A stretch of DNA of 64,000 nt from Trichaptum fuscoviolaceum (Eukaryota; Basidiomycota; Agaricomycetes; Hymenochaetales; Trichaptaceae), in contig CAJSYZ010000003.1 of the NCBI GenBank assembly GCA_910574455.1, positions 3,161,250 through 3,225,249 of the forward strand, read 5' to 3'. Under the pieces are notes generated by a model. The model was not told the origin of the DNA, did no database searches, and was given only the letters and a program-made list of their open reading frames with translations. Positions 44,775 to 56,244 of this stretch are shown in pieces (position 1 is the first letter of the stretch; every line of letters starts with the position of its first letter). The position numbers were made by a program, and so were the translations under genes.

Positions 44775-47700
44775 ATGTCGGATGTCGTGCAACTTGAATT
44801 TGACGTATGCCCTTCTTTCAAAGTTCATATATTGCTATCCGTATTTACCTGTTGCTCTCAACTCGAAGGCAAAGATAGTACCACTCCGACGCGATGCCAC
44901 TGGCAGTGACGGCGCACAGGCTGACTCCCACTCACTGGCAGGATGGCAGTCGGAAATTTACAAACTAATATACAATGTGTGTTTTGTACTATGCCACAAG
45001 AATTGTTTGGTGGCCTCTTACTAAGTTATACTGACATTCTGCCTTTCGCTTCTGCTCAAGCTTTCCAACCTTACTCCTGACAAGAGAGACTTCATCCAAC
45101 AATTGATGCAGCCAAACTTACCGACTAGTAGCAACAACAATTCAAACGCCGAACTTGAAGTAAAATGTCTTGATATTTCTTTTAATCTGCCATGATGTTG
45201 ATGTGTTCCCCCTTCTTACTTGTTTCAACACTGCCTGACATCAAGATAACGTTTGTTTACGATGGCAAAAAAGTTAACAACCGAGTATGTCCTGTTCTCA
45301 TTCTCCCTGTTCCATCTCTATCTCACTGGCAAGCAGGATTCTGCCGATGCTGCGGTTGCCTCGCCAGTTCGCGAAACGCAATTGTCAAAGATTGATGACA
45401 GCGTAAACGTATGTCGTGCTACTTTTGTTTGTTATCATGCATAATGAATTCTCATCGTCTCATCTAAAGACGTCCAATGCGCCTCCAGTAGACAGTAAGC
45501 AGAAGTTGCCGCCACGAGTGACACAAGAGACGTCCTCGGGAGTGAAACAACTCAGCCTGAGTTCCGGTATCGCTACAAGCAAGGAAGACTCTCAGGCTAC
45601 CGATACTGCGGTGGCCGCGCCAGTTCGCGAAACGCAATTGTTGAAGATTGGTGACATCGTAGATGTATGTCGTGCTATGTCATTTGCTTTTTCCCCAGCC
45701 ATGCTGATTTGTTACCGTTTCCCCTTCTGCCTCCATTAGACGTTCAATGGACCCCCAGTACATGGTGTATGGCCGGTACCTCTACCGCCGCCACTGGCAG
45801 TGACACAGAAGACAATCCCGGATACGACCCTTCTCACAGACAGTTCTAATATCATATCATTGGAAGCGAAAAAACCTGTGAAGACTCGGAGGATTTGGGA
45901 TCTGAAGGATCATCTCAATTATTACTGGGGATGTCCGACCAACGCTGTTCCTGTCGGGCGTAGTGGATTTTTTGTGGGACACCAGGGGAACATTCCGGGA
46001 CCGCATAAGCGCGAGAAAGCGATGAAGCACATAAACGTCCTTGACAACAACTGCCCTCTGATCAGGCAATGGCCCGTTTTGCTACCTATATTTGAAGACG
46101 CTTTTGATCGCTTTCACGTCAGGCATACCGTGACATGCATAGATATATGCAAGATTGGATATCATAAAGACGGGAAGGGGGAAGACGGGAGGTCAGATCC
46201 TGTTGTCGTGTGGATTGGAGTAATACCGTCCGAGTTGGAGGTGCTTATGCCCTCCGACTACGAGAGGCCTGTTGGTGATGTTTATTGTGAATGCGCCGAC
46301 GCGATTAGAAGCTCCATTCGCAAGCGCTGGACATTATCAGGGCGGTTCGAGGTAGAATTTCGCGAGGCCATTCCTCAGTCCTGTCCCGCAAGTGGAGTGG
46401 TACCAACCCCTAATCCCCTGGACGACGGAAAACCTCTCGAACACGAACAACTACCTGGCCCCGTACCAGCACCTGGACAATCACATGTAGTCGATGGCCT
46501 TGCCGCTCCCGCGTCTGGGTTCGGAAGTCTCGGCCAAGAAACCAAGGACCCGACAGAGAACGTTTCCTTACCTTGTTTTCGACCACTGGCACCTGATACC
46601 ATAATTCCGGACAGCACGGCTCTTGACCTTCCGCCTGATAAAATTTTGGCCGGAGACTTCAGTGAACCCAGATCTCCTGAATCTATAATTAAGTCTCTAG
46701 AGGCATACACTTCAACCCTTCGAGGAACAAGCATAGGAGTTAGTGGTCAGGACACTTTCAGTACATGGGGTCCCATCATCAAATTTCAGGGGTTGGATAA
46801 ACTGTTCAGTTTGATTAACGGACATGCTATATTTTCCGCCTCTAGTGAAACTACCATCAACGAACTAGTGGACGCCGTTGAAAACCCAGCTGACGAGGAC
46901 CAGCGTGTATCAGACGTCGAGGACAAGCGTGAACTATATCTAGTCCATATTCTACCTGATGCCTACCGTTCCTTTATCGACAACGAATTCTGTCGAGCGT
47001 TAAATGAGCTTGGAAGACAAAGGCAGAGATGCAAAGAACGACTTGACAAACTGGAATTGATCTCGAAGGATTTACAAGCAGATGGTAGCGGAAGCATCGC
47101 AGTCCCAAGCGCTAAGTATGCTCCTTATGGTGGAATGACAATCAACATTTCCCAAGAAATCGAAATAGCCTCTGCGCTCTCCAAATCTACCACTAAAGCA
47201 ATGGGGGACTATCACGAAATCCATCGGAAGGTTTACGAAAATTTCAACCTACTCGAACCTAATGGGACTCGCGCTGGGACCATTGGCTATGTTGGCTATT
47301 CGCATTCAGGCTCGCAGACCTGTGCCGAGATTGGGCATGAATTCGGTTTCAATTCTGAGTTTGCCCTCGTGCAGCTGTTCGACAAGAAAGTCAACGAAAC
47401 GAACTTTCAGTGTAACGTCATTCACTTCGGGCAGCATCCTGAGACCAATGTCGTGCGTATTCGGTCGGCCTATAGAAAAGCAAAGGTTCCGTACCCTACG
47501 AATGGACGTCTCGAAATCAAGTCAGGGTATATCGAAAGGTCGGATCAATTCAATCATGAGATTGCGGTGTTAAAGGCTGGTGCTACCACTGGTGTAACAG
47601 TTGGATATGCGAACCCGATGGAGTCTGCGATCTACGCAGTCATAAATAGGACACTCGGCGGCAACCCGACGAATCCGCCACTGGCAAAGTTGAAAAAAGG

Positions 47701-47959
47701 AGCTGCACGCCTTGTCTGGAATATACCTTCAAAATACGACTACTGTTTCGCAAAAAGTGGTGATTCTGGTTCTCTGATTGCTACCTTGGACGGCAAATGG
47801 GGCGGAATAATTACCGAAACTTGTGTCAAGGGTCTTCAAGTTAGCACAGGTGCTGACAACGGCGATTTCACCTACGCGCTCCCAGCATTCGCTATTGATG
47901 AGATGCTTACCTATGCCAAATTTCCGCCGATCGTTGTACCAACGACACGCAAGGACTGA
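44775..47959 (+). CDS. Trypsin-like serine protease family protein, gene 2
   Basis: The last two exons are secure: 45470-45664 and 45740-47959. An upstream exon ends at 45408; other 5' exons are uncertain, with a candidate ATG at 44775 followed by a GTATGC donor. The N-terminal part is low complexity. The CIDICKIGYHKDGKG/WIGVIPSELEVL domain follows. Then there is a linker rich in Pro with several VPTPNPLDD-like segments, and a trypsin-like domain with a candidate catalytic His (LINGHAIFSAS) and Ser (KSGDSGSLIATLDGKWGG). The position expected to hold Asp reads NSEFALVQL, so Glu replaces Asp. It is nearly identical to gene 3. The D-to-E change suggests loss or change of peptidase activity. Confidence 0.78.
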
Positions 47960-48378
47960 CTCTGAACAATGTATCTTTACTTTGTTAATCTGTCTTTCTT
48001 CCGCATTCCTCCACTACTATTCTTACTAGTTTCATGCTTTTCTGCTTTTGTTGTGTGTTGTTGTACGCTAGTACTAATGGAATACCTGTTGCGAACTTGA
48101 GTATTGAGCCTGAACGACTCTTGAAGTATTATTCTTAGTAGTAGTTTCAACTGCCAGTTGGCAGCCTGAGTGCCGCACCGCCGCGTGTCACGGTGCAGGC
48201 TGACTCAGACTCGGAGGAACTTCAAGTACCGTGACTAGTAGTATATAAAGTAAAAGAAATGGTCTTGTCTCGTAATCGATGGTATGCCCTTTCCTTTTGA
48301 GTTTCCATCCTTCCCGTATTCAAGTTGACCTGTCGTATTCACTCCTGTCCTCATAATCTTGTCTCGCAGGCATTCGTA
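47960..48378. promoter_or_regulatory. Upstream region of gene 3
   Basis: Words at 48060-48240; TATA box TATATAAA at 48242-48249. The first part (47960-48115) is duplicated after gene 3 (51906-52061), so the duplication unit includes the 3' flank. The ATG at 48259 is only 10 bp from the TATA box and is unlikely to be used; the next plausible start is 48379. Confidence 0.55.
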
Positions 48379-51300
48379 ATGTGGCCACGGAGGAGAGAGC
48401 GAGTCCGTTCCGAGTTCGCCAGTAATCATCGTAAACTTGAAGTGAGTGAAGTGCTACTACTACTAGTACTACTAGTATCTTCAAGTCATTCGAATATTAA
48501 TCTGTTGTCTTCATTCCGACTCGGACTCGAAGAGGAACCCCCCCAAAGTCCGCACGAAATTGCGAGGTTTTCTAAGAACCATACAAGCCATCTTCGCGCC
48601 AAACACGACTCTAGCTAACGTGTGTCTTGATATCTTACTTTCAAGTTATTTACTGCCCTGCTAATTTCTCATTGTCTCGACTGTAGACGTCCAATGCGCC
48701 TCCAGTAGACAGCAAGCAGTTGAAGCCTCCGCGGCGACGGCGGGTGACACAGAAAGATAAGAAACACCATCGTTCCGGTATTGCAACAAGCGATGAAGAC
48801 TCTACTCCTCGCGAAACGCAATTGCCGAAGATTGATGACAGCGTAAACGTATGTCGTGCTACTTTTGTTTGTTATCATGCATAATGAATTCTCATCGTCT
48901 CATCTGAAGACGTCCAATGCGCCTCCAGTAGACAGTAAGCAGAAGTTGCCGCCACGAGTTACACAAGAGACGTCCTCGGGAGTGAAACAACTCAGCCTGA
49001 GTTCCGGTATCGCTACAAGCAAGGAAGACGCTTTCGCAACAAACAAGGAAGACTCTACATTTCGCGAAACGCAATTGTCAAAGATTGATGACAGCGTAAA
49101 CGTATGTCATGCTACTTTTGTTTGTTATCATGCATAATGAATTCTCATCGTCTCATCTAAAGACGTCCAATGCGCCTCCAGTAGACAGTAAGCAGAAGTT
49201 GCCGCCACGAGTGACACAAGAGACGTCCTCGGGAGTGAAACAACTCAGCCTGAGTTCCGGTATCGCTACAAGCAAGGAAGACGCTTTCGCAACAAACAAG
49301 GAAGACTCTACATTTCGCGAAACGCAATTGTCAAAGATTGATGACAGCGTAAACGTATGTCATGCTACTTTTGTTTGTTATCATGCATAATGAATTCTCA
49401 TCGTCTCATCTAAAGACGTCCAATGCGCCTCCAGTAGACAGTAAGCAGAAGTTGCCGCCACGAGTGACACAAGAGACGTCCTCGGGAGTGAAACAACTCA
49501 GCCTGAGTTCCGGTATCGCTACAAGCAAGGAAGACTCTCAGGCTACCGATACTGCGGTGGCCGCGCCAGTTCGCGAAACGCAATTGTCGAAGATTGGTGA
49601 CATCGTAGATGTATGTCGTGCTATGTCATTTGCTTTTTCCCCAGCCATGCTGATTTGTTACCGTTTCCCCTTCTGCCTCCATTAGACGTTCAATGGACCC
49701 CCAGTACATGGTGTATGGCCGGTACCTCTACCGCCGCCACTGGCAGTGACACAGAAGACAATCCCGGATACGACCCTTCTCACAGACAGTTCTAATATCA
49801 TATCATTGGAAGCGAAAAAACCTGTGAAGACTCGGAGGATTTGGGATCTGAAGGATCATCTCAATTATTACTGGGGATGTCCGACCAACGCTGTTCCTGT
49901 CGGGCGTAGTGGATTTTTTGTGGGACGCCAGGGGAACATTCCGGGACCGCATAAGCGCGAGAAAGCGATGAAGCACATAAACGTCCTTGACAACAACTGC
50001 CCTCTGATCGGGCAATGGCCCGTTTTGCTACCTATATTTGAAGACGCTTTTGATCGCTTTCACGTCAGGCATACCGTGACATGCATAGATATATGCAAGA
50101 TTGGATATCATAAAGACGGGAAGGGGGAAGACGGGAGGTCAGATCCTGTTGTCGTGTGGATTGGAGTAATACCGTCCGAGTTGGAGGTGCTTATGCCCTC
50201 CGACTACGAGAGGCCTGTTGGTGATGTTTATTGTGAATGCGCCGACGCGATTAGAAGCTCCATTCGCAAGCGCTGGACATTATCAGGGCGGTTCGAGGTA
50301 GAATTTCGCGAGGCCATTCCTCAGTCCTGTTCCGCAAGTGGGGTGGTACCAACCCCTAATCCCCTGGACGACGGAAAACCTCTCGAACACGAACAACTAC
50401 CTGGCCCCGTACCAGCACCTGGACAATCACATGTAGTCGATGGCCTTGCCGCTCCCGCGTCTGGGTTCGGAAGTCTCGGCCAAGAAACCAAGGACCCGAC
50501 AGAGAACGTTTCCTTACCTTGTTTTCGACCACTGGCACCTGATACCATAATTCCGGACAGCACGGCTCTCGTCCTTCCGCCCGATAAACTATTGATTGGA
50601 GACCCCAGTAAACCCAGATCTCCTGAATCTATAATTAAGTCTCTAGAGGCATACACTTCAACCCTTCGAGGAACAAGCATAGGAGTTAGTGGTCAGGACA
50701 CTTTCAGTACATGGGGTCCCATCATCAAATTTCAGGGGTTGGATAAACTGTTCAGTTTGATTAACGGACATGCTATATTTTCCGCCTCTAGTGAAACTAC
50801 CATCAACGAACTAGTGGACGCCGTTGAAAACCCAGCTGACGAGGACCAGCGTGTATCAGACGTCGAGGACAAGCGTGAACTATATCTAGTCCATATTCTA
50901 CCTGATGCCTACCGTTCCTTTATCGACAACGAATTCTGTCGAGCGTTAAATGAGCTTGGAAGACAAAGGCAGAGATGCAAAGAACGACTTGACAAACTGG
51001 AATTGATCTCGAAGGATTTACAAGCAGATGGTAGCGGAAGCATCGCAGTCCCAAGCGCTAAGTATGCTCCTTATGGTGGAATGACAATCAACATTTCCCA
51101 AGAAATCGAAATAGCCTCTGCGCTCTCCAAATCTACCACTAAAGCAATGGGGGACTATCACGAAATCCATCGGAAGGTTTACGAAAATTTCAACCTACTC
51201 GAACCTAATGGGACTCGCGCTGGGACCATTGGCTATGTTGGCTATTCGCATTCAGGCTCGCAGACCTGTGCCGAGATTGGGCATGAATTCGGTTTCAATT

Positions 51301-51905
51301 CTGAGTTTGCCCTCGTGCAGCTGTTCGACAAGAAAGTCAACGAAACGAACTTTCAGTGTAACGTCATTCACTTCGGGCAGCATCCTGAGACCAATGTCGT
51401 GCGTATTCGGTCGGCCTATAGAAAAGCAAAGGTTCCGTACCCTACGAATGGACGTCTCGAAATCAAGTCAGGGTATATCGAAAGGTCGGATCAATTCAAT
51501 CATGAGATTGCGGTGTTAAAGGCTGGTGCTACCACTGGTGTAACAGTTGGATATGCGAACCCGATGGAGTCTGCGATCTACGCAGTCATAAATAGGACAC
51601 TCGGCGGCAACCCGACGAATCCGCCACTGGCAAAGTTGAAAAAAGGAGCTGCACGCCTTGTCTGGAATATACCTTCAAAATACGACTACTGTTTCGCAAA
51701 AAGTGGTGATTCTGGTTCTCTGATTGCTACCTTGGACGGCAAATGGGGCGGAATAATTACCGAAACTTGTGTCAAGGGTCTTCAAGTTAGCACAGGTGCT
51801 GACAACGGCGATTTCACCTACGCGCTCCCAGCATTCGCTATTGATGAGATGCTTACCTATGCCAAATTTCCGCCGATCGTTGTACCAACGACACGCAAGG
51901 ACTGA
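48379..51905 (+). CDS. Trypsin-like serine protease family protein, gene 3 (repeated exons)
   Basis: Exons recognised: 48379-48441, 48687-48848, 48910-49101, 49163-49354, 49416-49610 and 49686-51905; an exon around 48518-48595 is possible. The exons at 48910, 49163 and 49416 are near-identical tandem copies coding SNAPPVDSKQKLPPRVTQET... (192-195 nt, symmetric phase). The catalytic part (49686-51905) is a near-copy of gene 2, with the same His (NGHAIF), the same Glu in place of Asp (SEFALVQL) and GDSG serine. A cluster of about a dozen substitutions separates the two genes around 50570-50616. Joining of the first exons is uncertain. Confidence 0.75.
48849..49415 (+). repeat. 253-bp tandem exon-intron duplication
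   Basis: A unit made of a 61-bp intron plus a 192-bp exon is present at 48849-49101 and 49102-49354, and again (with a changed 3' part) from 49355. A single related unit exists in gene 2 at 45409-45664. Each exon has 64 codons, so every added unit keeps the frame. Confidence 0.9.
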
Positions 51906-52275
51906 CTCTGAACAATGTATCTTTACTTTGTTAATCTGTCTTTCTTCCGCATTCCTCCACTACTATTCTTACTAGTTTCATGCTTTTCTGCTTTTGTTGT
52001 GTGTTGTTGTACGCTAGTACTAATGGAATATCTGTTGCGAACTTGAGTATTGAGCCTGAACGACTCTTGTAGTAGCACTACTATTCTTAGTAGCAGTTTC
52101 AAACTGAGTCACTGGCACGCCACCACTCAGATAGTAGTAGCCTGCCAGTGAGTACTCTACGTAGTACTACTACTCGCTTCAAGAAGAGGACACTCAGCCT
52201 GAGGCTGACACTAGTACTACTACTACTACTACTAGTAGTAGTACTACTTCTAAATCTGCAACTCTGCTGCCTGAA
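51906..52275. repeat. Duplicated 3' flank and word cluster
   Basis: 51906-52061 repeats the flank of gene 2. From 52062 it diverges into words, with perfect AGCCTGAGGCT at 52196-52206 and TACTACTAGTA at 52227-52237. Confidence 0.7.
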
Positions 52276-54994
52276 ATGTTAAACTCGAACTTCGAACCCT
52301 CAGGCTCTCGCCACCGCTGTGACTGGCTCCTGACGACGCGATCCAGGAGCCTGAGTCCCACCTGCAGTTGTGGTCATTGTGTCTGGCGCTGCGGCCTTAC
52401 TACTAACAGTGTCACACCTGTATCGTCGTCTCTGGCAGCTGGCACTCAAGCACACCGGTATCAGGAGTTAGGTCAAGAACTTGAAGAACAACAAGAAGTC
52501 TCGGACGACCCAGGTTGCTCGCACCAGTACCATACTACTCATACTACACTGGCACAGGACCGAGGTAGACCCACGCGGGTTGACTCCAGACGTACTCGCA
52601 GCCCGAGACGTAGCCTGAGGTCTTCCGAGGTTCCAAACAACATCATGCAATTCCAGAAACAGCATGATGCCACGCATTGTACTCGCAGCAGTGGTATCTC
52701 AAAGTCGCTGAATCAGTGGGACCAATTGCATCGACACCAACCAACATCGCGGCGAACTTCTTATAGGAAGGACTTGACGCCATCCCACTCGGCTCCTCCA
52801 AGTCAACGATCTGACAGCGCCGGGGGAGGGCGAGCTCAGTCTATGAGTCTCTTAGACAGCCCGAGGGGTAAGGCGATGGAGGCGCAAAATGGTCCGGTGG
52901 AATATACTCTTGATAATGTGGAAGGCCCAAGAAAGGAACCTGTCTGGGGGGTCAAAGCTGAGATCAACGAGTCAAAGTCGGCTCCTTCAGGTATTAACTT
53001 ATCTCAATTGATATCTATGGTATAATTGCTTATTAGCGCAAATTATAAGCCTTTATCGCTATGGCAACTCTTAAACAAGATATAATTCGGCAAAAGGATA
53101 TACACAGGTGTCTATCTTCCGGAACGAATGAACACGACGAGGCCATGCAAAATAGTTGTGATTTAAGTGTATTGGATCCTGCTAGGACGGGAGAGCAAGG
53201 AGGGCAAGAGACAGGACAGGATGCATCAGTCGTGCAGACGGAAGACGAGGATCTTCGTGCAGAGGTAGCCGCTCTGAGAAACGAGGTGACGGAAATGAAG
53301 AAGGCATACCATGCAAAGTTTCAAGAACTCACGAGACTTAGCGAATCCTTCAGTAAACAGGAGAAGCTCGTCGAAGAGGTTTTTGAAACTGTCGATCTAT
53401 TATGTGAAAGTGTTGATGGGGTATGGTAATGGTCATACTTCTTAACATTGATTCTAAACGTCTGACAGTCTTCATCTAGAATCAAGTGGCGAAGGATGGG
53501 GTGACCTTGAGGTCTTTCCTGGAGGACCTTCAACGCTATGTTGTTCACGGCTCGTTTTTCCTCCTTCCCTTTGAGAAGTCTGAGAGGGAAGCTTGCCTTC
53601 AGTTCCGAGGCCAGCGAAAGATAGAATGGATGAGCTTCAACCTTCAGATGAAACATATTTTTGTGAACTATCATAAAACTCTTCATGGCGAAGGAAATTC
53701 TCTCCGTCTGATTCAATCGAGGTCCCCATTGGGAGAAAGTCTATATCCGATGGACGAAAGAACGCGCTTTCGAGAAAGAGGACCTCTGCCCAGTCTGCGA
53801 GAGCAGAAGTACTGTCTGAATTACACTGACAACAAACTCGAGCTTCCCATATTTAAGTCTGGGATATTCTATTTCTTCATCCCCTTGTTCCTAGCCCATT
53901 ACGTTGCGTATAGGAACCACATCGAACTTCTGGACGAGATGATTCACGTGTTCCGCAACCGCATTGAACTGCACGAGAGGGAAGGAGGATGGGCAGGAGG
54001 ATCACACGATTACCAGACGCCGGCGCAAAAAGCGTGTATTATTTTTACCAGCAACGAGGATATCTATCCGGATGGGTATGATCGATGGCCATCTGTGGGG
54101 GCGATTGATTTGAACCGTTTACTGATATTGGTGAAACGCGACCTATCGGCACGGGAGGTGAACAGCAAAAATATCGATGTCAAACTTCAAGAGGCAATTG
54201 CTGTTTTCCAAGGCAGCGATATGCTTGCGTCCAAGGACTTACAGAAGGAATTGGAACCAACTGTAGCGCCCTTTCGCCAGCAACGTATGGCTGCATTCGA
54301 GGGGCACCGTAAACGATTGGATCGAAGTATGGATTCGACAAATCTACGAAAGCAAGGACCTGAAGTTCATTCATCTGGCTACATACGTGACCATCGCAAG
54401 CGTGCCCTTCCGGATCACACAGATGTTATGGATGATCCTCAGAGGAAACGTCCCCGCAACTCTGACAATGAAGTGGTCCCTCCCGAACCCCAGACATTGA
54501 ACTTCTATTCTTCGGCTTTGAATAAGGCGGAAAATACCCAGAGAGCTCTAATTCATGGATATACGACAGTGAAAAGATGGCTCGCGATAGTTACCAATGA
54601 TGAAATCTTCAAGCACGTCGTGAACAAGAAATCTGTTATGGGCAAAGCACTGAATGCGATCGCACATGAGCGAGAGTGGAGTGTCGAGAAGATTTATGAA
54701 TCCGCTACAAGGCTGTCAAGTCTGTTCGCTTCAGATGCCGAGGAATCCGACGGGACGCCCCTCTCAGAAACCGAGAAAGCAAAGTTCACAGACGCGTTTC
54801 GGGAGGTGGTCGCAGGTGTTTATGAGGTCAGCGGTGATCTTTTGGGTCCTGACTTACCACCTCCACCAAATAATAATGGGCAGTTGAGAATTGCGGCTTT
54901 CATCTCACGCGCGAGGGCTTGGACAGAGCCCGAAGAAAAACAGTTGAAATCGATAGTGGGATGTGCTGAATTTGATCATTTGAACATGGCGTAG
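52276..54994 (+). CDS. Uncharacterised lineage-specific protein, 866 aa
   Basis: Exons 52276-52990, 53050-53420 and 53480-54994; introns are 59 bp each and all phases agree. The first 240 residues are Ser/Arg-rich, low complexity and partly word-derived. Residues about 300-360 form a coiled coil (LRAEVAALRNEVTEMKKAYHA). The third exon codes a helical domain with a hydrophobic helix IFYFFIPLFLAHYVAYRNH then IELLDEMIHVF, a basic RKRLDRSMD...KRALPDH...RKRPRN region that may be a nuclear localisation signal, and a C-terminal helical region with VKRWLAIVTNDEIFKHVV. No named domain. The FF-PL-Y-LLD-I pattern and the later segment resemble the 15552-18328 product (FFVPLLIWSY...LLDALI; LTDDLFMHVI), suggesting distant paralogy. 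Confidence 0.72.
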
Positions 54995-56244
54995 TATGTA
55001 GCAGGGAAATTTGAACGTGTCGGATAGTATCGGGTTTTCAGAATGAGATAGACTGTAACTTGAACCAGATGTACGATCATGATTGCAACTGCCCATAGTA
55101 CTGTAGCCCTTCCTATACATTTTCACATAGTACATATTGCTTTTTACTTTGTATACCACTAGTGCTAGTTATAGTTTGGTGAACACCCAGGGAATGGGTG
55201 TGCTGGATAGCATGAGCAACACCTGTCATACTATAATGATGATGATGATGAACGAGCCTGAGCTTGAAGTCTCAATACATGCACAGTAGTAGTAGTAGTT
55301 GGCAGTAATGAGTGGCGGCTTCGACTTCTATACTGAATCTGCTGATGAACTTATCTTGTACTTGCCATTTTACTTAAACTGTGCACGCTCGTGCTTAAAT
55401 CTCACTTGAGCCTGGCTTGGCGCCTGATGTACAACTTCCCTCCTTATGCACTGATTTCGTCCTGAAACACCGTGTTCTAAGGCCATCAGGCAGCCAGGCA
55501 ACGCTTCAGGTAGGCATGGCATCGCTTCATCCCATTTAAGGAAGCTTCAGGACGCGCCAGGACGCGCCAGTCGCCGTAAGCAGACGGAAGTTTCCCTGAT
55601 GATGCGGAATCAACGTCTTCAAGTTTTCGCAATCCGATGAGCCTCAAACAGAAAAATCGTCAGTACGAGAAATTTTAATCGGAATTTACCTTTTTCCGGT
55701 AACCCGGGAAAGGTCATTCAGCTACTTAACCCTAATTGGTAGCTTTCCAGAAAGGTTCGGAAATCACTCCTGATTATATTTCGAGCCAATCCAAGGCCAA
55801 TAAAGGCTGAAATCTAACAAAAAAAATAATGTCCTTCAAAAAAATTTGAAACATCACCCGGAGATTTTTTTATTGCATAAATCGACGTATCTTTCTTACT
55901 TTGATTACAAAAATTTCAGCATGGCGAGTTTTCACGCAAAATTCCGGCCTGCACCCAGAGGCGGGTTTTGGCCTTTCGCCACTGTAGTAGCCTCAGGCTG
56001 AGCCTGAGTGCGGAGTGGTGACGTCAGCGGCGGACACTTGCCACTGCCAGTGGCAGTGGCAGGCTCAGGCTGCCAGTACTAATTAAGTTGAAGTTACTAC
56101 ATAGCCTGAGTATTCTCGCACGAAGGCCCGCTGAACTCTGCCGACCATTTCTTGCTTCTAGCATAATCCTCGGTCTACGCATATCCACGACTTGGAACGT
56201 GTAAGGGCGGCACAAAGGTGACCTCAACTAGCAGAGCGAATAAG
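54995..56244. repeat. Boundary between accessory and conserved DNA: hAT-like repeat and words
   Basis: 55395-55603 is the second copy of the dispersed repeat at 27527-27917, ending GTTTCCCTG. A short GATGAT microsatellite is near 55234. 55608-55980 is AT-rich without a gene. 55985-56110 is a word cluster (CACTG/CAGTG, AGCCT). Conserved genes start after this. Confidence 0.55.

Noticed and set aside
48849..49610. CRISPR-like or satellite array
   Set aside because: The repeat unit is a spliceable exon plus intron in a eukaryotic gene; no spacers are present.
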